DNA from: Petrocella atlantisensis
GTDB taxonomy: Bacteria; Bacillota; Clostridia; Lachnospirales; Vallitaleaceae
Assembly (NCBI RefSeq): GCF_900538275.1
Contig: NZ_LR130778.1
Span: 62,001 to 126,000, forward strand
DNA: 64,000 bases
Direction: 5' to 3'
Numbering within the stretch: position 1 is the first letter of the stretch; each line of letters opens with the position of its first letter. Positions 53,400 to 62,162 of the stretch are shown in pieces. Under the pieces are notes generated by a model. It was not told the DNA's origin. It did no database searches and saw only the letters and a list, made by a program, of their open reading frames with translations. A program made the position numbers and the translations under genes.

Positions 53400-53819
53400 T
53401 TAAGCTTTTACTAAGAATTCTTCCAAGAAATCCGGGACTTTACAAGTATCACAGGTTAAACTAAATACAAATCGAACGTCAAATTTATCGGATACAGCTT
53501 TTAATTTTTTAATTAATTCATCTGATTTTGAGATTTCATCGATGTGAGCTTGACGGAGTAGTCCATCAGCATAGACCTCAGTGATATCACTGTCTTCTGA
53601 TAAAATACCACACATAAATCCAAAAAACTCCTTATAGTCTGCAATTGGATAGTCTGATATGTTAATATATCGAATCTCGTGTCTTAAATCGTACATATGA
53701 CTTGAATCCAAATCAATATAGACAATGTGTCCCTTAGTAGTTGTAAGAGCATTATTGGCCATATCGATTAATGCCTTTGTTTTACCTTCACCTGTGTCAC
53801 CTGCAACTAATCGTATCAT
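53400..53819 (-). CDS. Small P-loop ATPase-like protein of unknown function
   Basis: A 139-residue protein, the only reverse-strand gene here. Seen: Walker A GDTGEGKT (residues 7-14) right at the N-terminus, IVYIDLDSSH about 20 residues on, a possible Walker B-like VRFVFSLTCD near the C-terminus, and CDTC (two cysteines). It is much shorter than most P-loop ATPases and lacks a clear oligomerisation or DNA-binding part. Similar short proteins in Clostridia are often labelled PilT-like, without proof. The ribosome site AAGGAGGAG is strong on the reverse strand. It is divergent from the radical SAM gene at 53980, sharing a 160-base AT-rich region. Confidence 0.75.
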   Translation of the reverse strand: MIRLVAGDTGEGKTKALIDMANNALTTTKGHIVYIDLDSSHMYDLRHEIRYINISDYPIADYKEFFGFMCGILSEDSDITEVYADGLLRQAHIDEISKSDELIKKLKAVSDKFDVRFVFSLTCDTCKVPDFLEEFLVKA

Positions 53820-53979
53820 AGCAATCTCCTCCTTGACATTAAAATGAATCCTCGTTGCAATCAGACTTATGTCTGAGAGCTATAATATAGTATTCTATGT
53901 TTGTAAGAGCTTTCCTTTTTTTAATTCAACATTTATAAAAAAAGTTTGAAAAAAATTTATATTTTGTACATATCCTACA

Positions 53980-54906
53980 ATGAAAGAAGAAATGATGAAA
54001 ACACTCTATAATATCTATAGTCAGTATTTAAAAAATGAATATGGTACAAAGGTATATAAATTGCCTATTAATTTACCCATAACCTGTCCTAATAGAGACG
54101 GAACACTTGGAAGGCAGGGGTGTTATTTTTGTAGTGATAAAGGTGCCGGTTTTGAATCCTTGCCATCTACAGAGTCTGTTGCAACACAATTAAGATCTAA
54201 TATGGATTATATCGGTAAAAGATATGGTGCCCAGCAATTTATAGCTTATTTTCAAAATTATACCAATACTTATATGTCATATGAAGAATTTGATGCTTAT
54301 ATGCGTTCTGCTTGCATTGAGAATATTGTTGAAATTGATATCGCAACGCGACCGGACTGTATTGATCGTGAACATCTTAAAATACTGAAAAATATCCAAG
54401 ACACCTATAACGTAGAAATTGTCATCGAACTTGGTCTTCAAACGACCAATGATGAAACACTGATAAAAATTAATCGTGGACATGATGTTGATTCATTTAT
54501 AAATGCCACAAATCTAATTCATGATTATGGTTTTAAAGTATGTACCCACTTAATCATGAACTTACCCTGGGATGAAGATGATGAAGTATTAAAAATGGCT
54601 GCATTGATGAATCAACTTCATGTAGAAATGGTAAAATTACATGCTTTATATATCGCCAAAGATACTGTTTTTGAGGACATGTACACGCGGGGATTGTTTG
54701 AGATGAACACCATGGACAACTATATCAAGAGGGTGGTGGACTTTTTAACACATCTTGATCCAAATTGCACTGTTCAAAGACTGGTCAGTCGAGCTCCAAA
54801 AGATGACACTGTGTTTTGTAACTGGAATACGAGTTGGTGGATTATTAAAGAAAGTATTGAAAAAAAAATGTTGAAAGAAGGATTATATCAAGGTAAAATG
54901 ATATAA
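53980..54906 (+). CDS. YtqA-like radical SAM protein (TIGR01212 family)
   Basis: A 308-residue radical SAM protein. The cluster motif lies in LPITCPNRDGTLGRQGCYFCSDKGAG, with a long gap between the first cysteine and the CxxC pair as in the YtqA/Elp3-like group. Other blocks: YFQNYTNTYMSYEEF, IATRPDCIDREHL, ELGLQTTNDETLIKINRGHD and HLIMNLPWDEDDE. The substrate is unknown. The ATG at 53980 and two more at 53992 and 53995 are possible starts; none has a strong ribosome site. Confidence 0.9.
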   Translation: MKEEMMKTLYNIYSQYLKNEYGTKVYKLPINLPITCPNRDGTLGRQGCYFCSDKGAGFESLPSTESVATQLRSNMDYIGKRYGAQQFIAYFQNYTNTYMSYEEFDAYMRSACIENIVEIDIATRPDCIDREHLKILKNIQDTYNVEIVIELGLQTTNDETLIKINRGHDVDSFINATNLIHDYGFKVCTHLIMNLPWDEDDEVLKMAALMNQLHVEMVKLHALYIAKDTVFEDMYTRGLFEMNTMDNYIKRVVDFLTHLDPNCTVQRLVSRAPKDDTVFCNWNTSWWIIKESIEKKMLKEGLYQGKMI

Positions 54907-54937
54907 TGTCTAGAGAACTTACTAATGAGGTGGTTAA

Positions 54938-56416
54938 ATGGCTTCTAAAAAAAATAGCAACCGCTATCTAAAACTAAAATCTGAAACTTCTCTCAAGACA
55001 GAGGCGACTAAACATTTGAATTTTGGTGTTTTCGTTTTTGTGCTTATATTGGCTTATTTAGTATTTATCATGATTTCTTTCGCCATAAAGGAAAAAGTGA
55101 ACTATACCATAGCAGAACTTGGTACATTATCCAACTCAAATACATACACAGGTTTGGTCATACGAAAAGAAACAGTAACCATGGCTGACTCAGCCGGTGA
55201 TATTCGCTATTTTTTGACAGAAGGTGCTCGAGTTAGAAACACCAATACCGTTTGTGGTATAATTTCTGATACGGATTATGTAGCCTTATTGGATGAAGAG
55301 ATTTTTAAGGCAAATCAAAAACTAGATAGCAGCGATCCATCCTTTGAGGACAGTTACGGTTATCTTCAAAATCGCATCAAAAATTACGTCATAAACCAAC
55401 ACAGCAAAAAGTTTAACCATACATATGTTGTAAGAAAACAGTTAGAGAATGATATCAGCGATATACGAAACACTGTTATCATACAACAAAGAAGTTTGGG
55501 ACTTTCTGATAGTTCAAATATTGATATGTTAGAAAATGAGTTAGGTAATAATATCCGTATGCATAAGGCAACCAGTAGTGGTTTGATCTCATACATCATA
55601 GATGGTATGGAAGATATTACAACAGAAAGTTTTAAAATTAGTGATTTATCTCGAACACCAAAAATTCAAGATACGGTTACCAAAACAAATATTTCTGTTG
55701 GTCAACCCATATTCAAAGTTGTCGATAATTACTTATGGCATATTGTCGCTGAAATTGATCCGGAAAGTGCCAAATTACTGGAAAATATGAAATATAAAAC
55801 CATTCATTTTGTGGAAAAAGACATAGAGATTGTTGCAAAGATCCAAGTATTTACGGAAGACAATAAAACTTACATAAAAATAGAAGCCGATCGCATGTTA
55901 AATGAATTTTTAAATGAACGTTTTGTTGATTTTAGAATCATACACGAAAATCATCAAGGTATAAAAATACCCGAAACCGCAATTATTAAAAAGACATTTG
56001 CAGTTATACCTGCTCAGTACTTTGGGTATCTAAATAATCAGTATGGTGTCTATAAAAAAGTGCCTTCTGAAGAAGTACCTGGTGATAGTACCATCGATTT
56101 TACAACAGCAAGATTGTTTCAGAAAGTCGATGATTACGTCTATGTCCCTATATCTGACACCATTAAAGTCGGTGATGTGCTGTCCTATACGAATCCTGAA
56201 TCAATGGCTACTACAGAGTTTATAATAGATAAGACAGAAGATTTAGAGGGTGTTTATGTGGTTAATAAAGGATTTGCTGATTTCAAATTCATTGAAACAA
56301 CTTATAAAGATATCGATTATCGTATCGTAGCGCCATATACACCTTATGGAGTAAGAATATATGATCGAATAGCTACAGAAGGTATCACAACGACTGAGTA
56401 CCAAACCATCAACTAA
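54938..56416 (+). CDS. HlyD-like membrane-anchored protein in the sepF cluster
   Basis: A 492-residue protein with one N-terminal membrane helix (about residues 28-50) after a basic start, then a long external part: a biotinyl-lipoyl-type region (TYTGLVIRKETVTMADSAGDIRYFLTEGARV), a coiled-coil stretch (about 120-205) and beta-rich domains. This is the layout of HlyD-family adaptor proteins of membrane fusion systems. No ABC or RND transporter gene is adjacent. Genes of this type stand before yggS-sepF in many Clostridia, which suggests a role in the cell envelope or division rather than export, but that is inference. Confidence 0.78.
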   Translation: MASKKNSNRYLKLKSETSLKTEATKHLNFGVFVFVLILAYLVFIMISFAIKEKVNYTIAELGTLSNSNTYTGLVIRKETVTMADSAGDIRYFLTEGARVRNTNTVCGIISDTDYVALLDEEIFKANQKLDSSDPSFEDSYGYLQNRIKNYVINQHSKKFNHTYVVRKQLENDISDIRNTVIIQQRSLGLSDSSNIDMLENELGNNIRMHKATSSGLISYIIDGMEDITTESFKISDLSRTPKIQDTVTKTNISVGQPIFKVVDNYLWHIVAEIDPESAKLLENMKYKTIHFVEKDIEIVAKIQVFTEDNKTYIKIEADRMLNEFLNERFVDFRIIHENHQGIKIPETAIIKKTFAVIPAQYFGYLNNQYGVYKKVPSEEVPGDSTIDFTTARLFQKVDDYVYVPISDTIKVGDVLSYTNPESMATTEFIIDKTEDLEGVYVVNKGFADFKFIETTYKDIDYRIVAPYTPYGVRIYDRIATEGITTTEYQTIN

Positions 56417-56426
56417 GGAGGCACAT

Positions 56427-57116
56427 ATGATTCAAGAAAATCTTAATAACATTAAAAAACAAATTACAGATATTTGTCTAAATATAGATAGAGATCCTAA
56501 AAGCGTTGTTTTAGTGAATGTGTCTAAGACAAAGCCAATCAGCATTCTAGAAGAAGGTTATGAAGCCGGGATGCGTATTTTTGGTGAAAATAAAGTTCAG
56601 GAAATCTGTGACAAATATGAACAGTTTAAAAAAGAAGATATAAAATGGCATATGATTGGACACCTGCAACGCAACAAAGTTAAATATATTGTCGACAAAG
56701 TCGACCTTATTCATTCAGTAGATTCTTACCGTCTTGCTGAAGCAATATCAAAAGAGGCAAAGAAAAAAAATGTGGTTGCCCATATTCTTATACAAGTCAA
56801 TGTAGCCCAAGAAGAAAGTAAGTATGGTTTAGAAACCAAGGATGTAATGGACATGGTTAGGTCTATCCATCAATTGGAACATCTTAAGATTGAAGGCCTA
56901 ATGACCATTGCACCTTTCGTTGATGATCCAGAGGAAAATCGCCCTATATTTAAAGCCTTATACCAACTTTCTGTTGACATAAAAGAACAAAACCTTGATA
57001 ATGTGAGTATGGATGTCCTGTCTATGGGTATGACCAATGATTTTAAAGTCGCTATCGAAGAAGGGGCTACCATGATTCGTATCGGAACCGCTTTATTCGG
57101 TGATCGAAACTATTGA
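56427..57116 (+). CDS. yggS: Pyridoxal phosphate homeostasis protein (YggS/YlmE/PLPBP)
   Basis: A PLP-binding protein that keeps vitamin B6 and amino acid pools balanced; it has no known enzyme activity. The 229 residues form an alanine-racemase-like barrel: VLVNVSKTKP with the PLP lysine, RIFGENKVQE, WHMIGHLQRNKVK, SMGMTNDFKVAIEEGATMIRIGTALFG. The ATG follows AAGGAGG. First gene of the yggS-sepF-yggT-ylmH-divIVA cluster. Confidence 0.95.
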   Translation: MIQENLNNIKKQITDICLNIDRDPKSVVLVNVSKTKPISILEEGYEAGMRIFGENKVQEICDKYEQFKKEDIKWHMIGHLQRNKVKYIVDKVDLIHSVDSYRLAEAISKEAKKKNVVAHILIQVNVAQEESKYGLETKDVMDMVRSIHQLEHLKIEGLMTIAPFVDDPEENRPIFKALYQLSVDIKEQNLDNVSMDVLSMGMTNDFKVAIEEGATMIRIGTALFGDRNY

Positions 57117-57146
57117 TAATATGGTTAAATACAAGGGGTGAACATT

Positions 57147-57659
57147 ATGGCAAAATTCATTGATAAAATGATGGATATGATGAAATTAAACGATTATGAT
57201 GATGAACAAGAAGATATTGATGTTCGTGAAGATTACATACAAGAATCTGCTTACCGTCAAACAATCAAAGACAATCAAGGAGAACAAACAAGGTCTTTCA
57301 GAAGTTTTTCAGGGGGTAAAGATACACCAAGTGCTTCTAAAGTAGTAAATTTTCAAGCAAGTGTACAAATGGAAGTTGTTGTTATTCAACCTGAATCCTA
57401 TGATGAAGCGCAAGATATATGTGATCATATTAAAAGCCAACGTCCGGTGATTATTAATCTTGAAAATATGGAACGTAATGTGGCGCAACGTATTATGGAT
57501 TTTGTTAGTGGATCCTGCTACACATTAAATGGCAATCTTCAAAGGGTAACAAACAATATCTTTATTATTGCCCCTGAAAATGTAGATGTTGCCGGTGATT
57601 TTAGAGAAGAACTCAAATCAAACGGCATAATTTTACCTTGGAAAACTCAGGAAGATTAG
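57147..57659 (+). CDS. sepF: Cell division protein SepF
   Basis: Binds FtsZ and the membrane at the division site. About 170 residues: an N-terminal membrane-targeting helix (AKFIDKMMDMMKL), a charged linker (about 20-65) and the conserved globular domain VVVIQPESYDEAQDICDHIKSQRPVIINLENM with FVSGSCYTLNGNLQRV. ATG 57147 follows GGGGTG; a GTG at 57138 is in frame but less likely. Confidence 0.95.
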   Translation: MAKFIDKMMDMMKLNDYDDEQEDIDVREDYIQESAYRQTIKDNQGEQTRSFRSFSGGKDTPSASKVVNFQASVQMEVVVIQPESYDEAQDICDHIKSQRPVIINLENMERNVAQRIMDFVSGSCYTLNGNLQRVTNNIFIIAPENVDVAGDFREELKSNGIILPWKTQED

Positions 57660-57687
57660 ATGAATTACTGACTTTTTTGGAGGTTTT

Positions 57688-57960
57688 ATGACAGTTTTAT
57701 TTATTCGAGCACTTTACTATTTTCTCGTTATATTAAGTACTTTGATTGTTGTGAGCGCCTTAATTTCATGGTTGCCCATTAATCATGGTAGCTTTTTAGT
57801 ACGTTTATTACACAGTATCATTGATCCAATATTGGTACCCATTCGAACGATGATCAAAAAATCGATTTTTGGCGGTGCCAATATGGCTTTGGATTTCTCT
57901 CCTTTCATAGCTTATTTGATTTTAACGACCTTACAAAATTATTTACGTCCATATATGTAA
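57688..57960 (+). CDS. yggT: YggT family membrane protein (YlmG)
   Basis: A 90-residue protein with two hydrophobic helices and the family motif HSIIDPILVPIRTMIKK between them. It is always near sepF in Firmicutes and thought to take part in division or envelope homeostasis; its molecular role is not known. The ATG follows TGGAGG. Confidence 0.92.
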   Translation: MTVLFIRALYYFLVILSTLIVVSALISWLPINHGSFLVRLLHSIIDPILVPIRTMIKKSIFGGANMALDFSPFIAYLILTTLQNYLRPYM

Positions 57961-57975
57961 GGTGGTTTATTTCTG

Positions 57976-58755
57976 ATGGAAGCAAAAGATAAATCCGATC
58001 AATTATTTCTTCATAGGCTTGAAGACCTTTCTCGTAAAGCGATTGCTATGAATTGGATGACATATACAGATTTTTTAGATCTTCATCAATTATCTTTAGC
58101 AAAGTCTTTTCTGAATAAATCCGGTTTATATTATCAAGCATATGGTGGTTATGCTCAAGCGGAAAGAGTTATGCTATTTCTATATCCCTCGGAGGCATCA
58201 ACTGGGTTTGACTATGATTATGATGATCATGTCATGTATATACGCGTACAGTTACCGGTAATTATGAGTGGAAAAAGTCTTACACACCGTGATTATCTTG
58301 GCTCCCTTATGAGTCTTGGAATAGAGCGTAAACTAATCGGCGATCTCTTGGTTGATGAACAAGGTATGTCTTTGGTATGTATGGCAACGATTGGTGATTT
58401 TATCATGGATCAGATAGTGAGTATTGGTAGAACCAAGGTCAATCTTAAACAAATCACTAAAGCAGACTTTGAGATTATGAATGAACAAAACTATGATCAC
58501 ATCAAAGGAACCGTGGCATCTTTAAGATTAGATAATATTCTTAAGCTAGGTATAGGATTGTCTCGCCAGAACAGTGTTCATTATATTCAAATGGGGCGTG
58601 TTTTTATTAACGGTAAGGAAACATCTCAAACAAGTAGGATTGTAAAAGCCAAAGATATCATCTCTATTCGAGGCATTGGGAAGATACGTTTGGCGTGCAT
58701 TGGGAAAATTACAAAAAAAAATCGAATCGTAGTAGAAATCGATCGATATCAATAG
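57976..58755 (+). CDS. ylmH: RNA-binding S4 domain protein YlmH
   Basis: A 259-residue protein with an N-terminal YlmH domain (GGYAQAERVMLFLYPSE) and a C-terminal S4 RNA-binding domain (about 185-250: SLRLDNILKLGIGLSRQNSV, GRVFINGKETSQTSRIVKAKDIISIRGIGK). Bacillus YlmH acts in ribosome quality control, binding 50S-peptidyl-tRNA complexes. The ATG lies after AAGGTGG. It belongs to the sepF cluster. Confidence 0.94.
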   Translation: MEAKDKSDQLFLHRLEDLSRKAIAMNWMTYTDFLDLHQLSLAKSFLNKSGLYYQAYGGYAQAERVMLFLYPSEASTGFDYDYDDHVMYIRVQLPVIMSGKSLTHRDYLGSLMSLGIERKLIGDLLVDEQGMSLVCMATIGDFIMDQIVSIGRTKVNLKQITKADFEIMNEQNYDHIKGTVASLRLDNILKLGIGLSRQNSVHYIQMGRVFINGKETSQTSRIVKAKDIISIRGIGKIRLACIGKITKKNRIVVEIDRYQ

Positions 58756-58765
58756 GAGGGTAATA

Positions 58766-59326
58766 ATGGCTAGACTAACACCGATAGACATAGAATCAAA
58801 AACATTTACAAAAAGCGTATCAGGTTATAACAATCGAGAAGTTAAGACCTTTCTTCGAGAAGTCTTGGTGAATTATGAACAACTCTATAAAGAAAACATT
58901 GAACTTAAAGATAAAGTAAATATGCTTAATGAAGGCATACAATACTATAAAACCATAGAAGATGTCCTACAAAACACTCTAATCCAAGCAGAAAAGATGG
59001 CTGAAGAGACTAAGAATCTGGCACGAAAAAAAGCAGAACAGATCATAAAAGAAGCTGAGATCAATGCTCAGGCTATTGTAAATGAAGGTAAGAATGAGGT
59101 TTATACCATCAATAAAAAAAGAGAAGAACTCATCAAGCAATATGATGCGTCCAAAATTCAAATCAAGCATTTTTTAAATGCTCAGCTTGAGATGACGGAA
59201 AAGAATGAACTTGAACTTCTAAAGAGCATAAATGCAGTCCCTCTTAATGGGTCCTATACATTTGATGAAGAAGACGTTGTGGAAGAAAATCAAAGTGAAA
59301 CTAGTGACGAGACTTTTGAGTCATAG
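58766..59326 (+). CDS. divIVA: Cell division protein DivIVA
   Basis: A coiled-coil protein that gathers at curved membrane and organises pole and septum proteins. Over 186 residues: the N-terminal lipid-binding domain LTPIDIESKTFTKSVSGYNNREVKTFL, then two long coiled-coil stretches (about 30-65 and 70-155) and an acidic tail. Here the usual GYD-x-x-EVD pattern reads GYNNREVK. The ATG follows AGGAGGG. Confidence 0.94.
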   Translation: MARLTPIDIESKTFTKSVSGYNNREVKTFLREVLVNYEQLYKENIELKDKVNMLNEGIQYYKTIEDVLQNTLIQAEKMAEETKNLARKKAEQIIKEAEINAQAIVNEGKNEVYTINKKREELIKQYDASKIQIKHFLNAQLEMTEKNELELLKSINAVPLNGSYTFDEEDVVEENQSETSDETFES

Positions 59327-59348
59327 ATGATTATGAATATGCAAAATC

Positions 59349-59380
59349 AACTGTCTAAGTATGCTTAGGCAGTTTTATTT
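59349..59380 (+). terminator. Rho-independent terminator after divIVA
   Basis: AACTGTCTAAG (59349-59359) with CTTAGGCAGTT (59364-59374), one G-T pair, three- to four-base loop, then TTATTT. It overlaps the ribosome site region of aroB, so read-through or a promoter inside is needed for aroB. Confidence 0.75.
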
Positions 59381-59389
59381 GGAGGACTT

Positions 59390-60472
59390 ATGAATTCAAT
59401 ACATGTAGAAACACCCCTTAAAAACTATAACATACATTTTGAGGCTTCTTTTAAATCTCTACCTGAACATATCTTGGAACTTAAGAAAAATTATAGCAAA
59501 ATCGCGATTATATCCGATGATCAAGTTGCGCCATTATATACTTCCCAAGTAAAAACCGTCCTTGAATCCCTTAATGTTGAGATTCTAAATTTTGATTTTG
59601 CTCATGGTGAAATAAATAAGAATTATAAAACCATTAACTTAATCTATGATTTCTTAATTACCAACCAATTTGATCGACAATCCCTATTAATAGCTCTAGG
59701 TGGTGGTGTTGTAGGAGACATGGTGGGTTTTACAGCCGCAACGTATATGCGCGGTATTGATTTCATTCAGGTACCAACAAGTCTACTCGCTCAAGTAGAT
59801 AGCAGCATAGGTGGTAAGACCGGTATTGATTTTAATGGCTATAAAAATATTGTTGGCGCATTCCATCAACCTGAAATGGTTTATGTTAACACAAAGACCC
59901 TTAGAACATTACCTACCCAAGAATTTGCTTCGGGCATGGGTGAAGTCATTAAGCATAGTTTAATTAAAGATGAAGCCTATATGTCTTTTCTAGAAAATAA
60001 CGTGGATGCCATTAAAGGGCTGAATCATGAAGCCATTACAGAGCTGATTAAGTTGTCTTGTCTTATTAAGTCAGATGTCGTATCAAAAGATGAAAGAGAG
60101 CAGGGGCTAAGAGCCACGCTTAATTTCGGACACACGATCGGGCATGCTATTGAAAGATTAATGAATTTTAAGCGCCTTCATGGTGAATGTGTAGCCCTCG
60201 GTATGTTAGCAGCTTCTCATATCAGTTATGCCATTGGCCATCTAACAACCTCGGATATGGATAGAATTTCATCTCTAATAGATTTATATAATCTTCCGGT
60301 TAAAATCGATGGTTTATCGCCGGAGACTATTTACACAGAGTTGTTTTTTGATAAAAAAACAAAACATCATCAGCTTAATTTTGTCCTACTCAAAACAATA
60401 GGAACATGCTATATGGACAATCAGTTGAACGAGAAATTGATTATGGAAGGTATTAAGGCAATCCTTAAATAG
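59390..60472 (+). CDS. aroB: 3-dehydroquinate synthase
   Basis: Second step of the shikimate pathway, making dehydroquinate from DAHP with NAD+ and zinc. Over 360 residues: NAD-binding GGGVVGDMVGFTAATYMRG, SLLAQVDSSIGGKTGID, EVIKHSLIKD, and the zinc ligands in RATLNFGHTIGHAIE and HGECVALGM. The ATG follows GGAGG. It stands alone, with no other aromatic-pathway gene nearby, between divIVA and lspA. Confidence 0.96.
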   Translation: MNSIHVETPLKNYNIHFEASFKSLPEHILELKKNYSKIAIISDDQVAPLYTSQVKTVLESLNVEILNFDFAHGEINKNYKTINLIYDFLITNQFDRQSLLIALGGGVVGDMVGFTAATYMRGIDFIQVPTSLLAQVDSSIGGKTGIDFNGYKNIVGAFHQPEMVYVNTKTLRTLPTQEFASGMGEVIKHSLIKDEAYMSFLENNVDAIKGLNHEAITELIKLSCLIKSDVVSKDEREQGLRATLNFGHTIGHAIERLMNFKRLHGECVALGMLAASHISYAIGHLTTSDMDRISSLIDLYNLPVKIDGLSPETIYTELFFDKKTKHHQLNFVLLKTIGTCYMDNQLNEKLIMEGIKAILK

Positions 60473-60480
60473 GTGTTTTT

Positions 60481-60978
60481 ATGTTTATAATAAGTATAAT
60501 TTGCATTATAGCATTGGTTGGATTCGATCAATGGACAAAATGGTTAACCATAGCACATTTAAAACAACAAAATGATATTGTGATCCTTGAAGGGATTTTC
60601 AAGCTAACCTATGTTGAAAATCGTGGTGCAGCTTTTGGTATGTTACAAAACCAAATTATAATTTTTGCTATCTTTACGATCCTAACGTTATTAGCCATGA
60701 TCGTCATTTACTATATTCTTCCAAGAGAAAAATCATATTTTCCATTGAGGGTTACTATGGTTCTTTTGTTTTCAGGCGCTCTTGGAAATTTTATCGACAG
60801 AATGAGGAATGGATTTGTGGTTGATATGTTTCATTTTCACTGGTTTGAGTTTCCCGTTTTTAACGTAGCGGATATCTTGGTCGTTGTTGCATGCTTCACG
60901 CTTATTTATCTTGTTCTGTTTCATTATGAAGAAGAAGATCTAGATATAAAGAAATGGTTGCGTGGTCGTCATGAATAA
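60481..60978 (+). CDS. lspA: Lipoprotein signal peptidase (SPase II)
   Basis: An aspartyl protease of the membrane that removes signal peptides from lipoproteins. The 165 residues have four hydrophobic helices and the catalytic aspartates in GALGNFIDRMRNGFVVDMFHFHW and FNVADILVV, plus LTYVENRGAAFGML. Its stop overlaps the start of rluD, the usual partner. Confidence 0.96.
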   Translation: MFIISIICIIALVGFDQWTKWLTIAHLKQQNDIVILEGIFKLTYVENRGAAFGMLQNQIIIFAIFTILTLLAMIVIYYILPREKSYFPLRVTMVLLFSGALGNFIDRMRNGFVVDMFHFHWFEFPVFNVADILVVVACFTLIYLVLFHYEEEDLDIKKWLRGRHE

Positions 60979-61894
60979 TCAAGAATTTATTGTCTCTAAA
61001 GAGGAAATTGGTGAAAGATTAGACAAATATCTAACATCTAAGTTATCGGATGTAACTAGATCCCATATTCAAAAGTGGATTGTAGAAGGGCATGTTACCA
61101 TAAATCTTTTACCGGTCAAATCCAATTATAAAGTACAACTGGGGGACAAGGTAATACTGACAATACCTCTTGTTAAGGATGTCGCTATAACGCCAACGCC
61201 TATGCGCCTAGATATTGTATACGAGGACCCTGACCTTCTAATCATTAATAAGCCGGTTGATATGGTTGTACATCCGGCACCCGGTCACTATGAAGATACC
61301 TTAGTTAATGGTATTATGCATCACTGTAAGTCAAGTCTGTCCGGAATCAATGGTGAGTTGCGTCCTGGAATCGTTCATCGTATTGATAAAGATACCACAG
61401 GTCTTCTGGTTGTTTGTAAGAATGACCATTCCCACGTACATGTAGCAGAACAGCTTAAAGAACACAAAGTCGATCGCCTCTATGAAGCCATTGTCTATAA
61501 CAATGTAAAAGACGAGGAGGGGACTATAGAAGGTCCTATCGGTCGTCACCCGATTAACCGAAAGAAAATGGCCATTAATTTCAAGAATGGCAAAGATGCA
61601 ATTACCCATTATAAAGTCCTAAATCGATTAGAACATGGTTTTACACATATCGAACTTAAGCTTGAAACAGGGCGTACCCACCAAATTCGTGTTCATATGG
61701 CCAGTATCAATCATCCGTTACTTGGAGACCCTCTCTATGGCCCTAGAAATAGCCATATGAAGTTGCCTGGACAGATGCTTCATGCAAAGACACTTGGCTT
61801 TATACATCCATCAACAGGCCAGTATATGTCCTTTACAGCTCAAAGGCCTATCGATTTTGAAAATGCTTTGCTTCGTCTTGGATATAAAAAATAA
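60971..61894 (+). CDS. rluD: RluD-type pseudouridine synthase
   Basis: A 307-residue enzyme of the RluA family with N-terminal S4 domain (GERLDKYLTSKLSDVTRSHIQKWI), the catalytic HRIDKDTTGLLVVCKN and GRTHQIRVHMASINHPLLGDPLYG. Paired with lspA as in Bacillus (ylyB). Probable target is 23S rRNA helix 69, by family. ATG 60971 is preferred; GTG 60962 upstream is in frame. A weak hairpin (61912-61937) follows the stop. Confidence 0.93.
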   Translation: MNNQEFIVSKEEIGERLDKYLTSKLSDVTRSHIQKWIVEGHVTINLLPVKSNYKVQLGDKVILTIPLVKDVAITPTPMRLDIVYEDPDLLIINKPVDMVVHPAPGHYEDTLVNGIMHHCKSSLSGINGELRPGIVHRIDKDTTGLLVVCKNDHSHVHVAEQLKEHKVDRLYEAIVYNNVKDEEGTIEGPIGRHPINRKKMAINFKNGKDAITHYKVLNRLEHGFTHIELKLETGRTHQIRVHMASINHPLLGDPLYGPRNSHMKLPGQMLHAKTLGFIHPSTGQYMSFTAQRPIDFENALLRLGYKK

Positions 61895-61955
61895 TGCGTT
61901 TCGTCATAAAAACATAGACAAGAATAGAACTCTATGTTAAATTATATTTAATGTT

Positions 61956-62020
61956 TGGTTAAAGCATCAAAACTATATAGTGAACTTTCACATTTAATAT
62001 ATAGTTATGAATGTATCAAC
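61956..62020 (-). repeat. MITE-like palindromic repeat, half copy
   Basis: On the reverse strand, 65 bases match the right half (1498-1563) of the full element at about 59 of 66 aligned positions by hand, including GTTGATACATTCATAACTAT and ACTATATAGTTTTGA. The other end motif is missing. It lies between rluD and the pyrR attenuator, so it is probably transcribed in the pyrR leader or sits next to its promoter. Confidence 0.8.
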
Positions 62021-62053
62021 TTCACAAAAATTCATTATCCAGAATCTTTTTAA

Positions 62054-62140
62054 ATTAGTTCCGTGAGACTAATAAGAGGTTGTCGATCGTAATTGCTACG
62101 GCTTCTTATTATGTTATTTAATAAGAGGTCTTTTTATTTG
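62054..62140 (+). promoter_or_regulatory. PyrR-dependent transcription attenuator
   Basis: Three competing hairpins. (1) Anti-antiterminator: ATTAGT (62054-62059) with ACTAAT (62068-62073), loop TCCGTGAG, which matches the PyrR-binding loop. (2) Antiterminator: TAATAAGAGG (62070-62079) with CTTCTTATTA (62102-62111). (3) Terminator: the same CTTCTTATTA with a second TAATAAGAGG (62119-62128), followed by TCTTTTTATTT. High UMP/UTP lets PyrR stabilise hairpin 1, freeing the terminator. Confidence 0.88.
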
Positions 62141-62162
62141 TCAAAAGGAGAGGGACACGACT

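Noticed and set aside
53861..53900. Divergent promoter pair with CTATAATATAG as shared -10
   Set aside because: No acceptable -35 at 16-18 bp on either strand.
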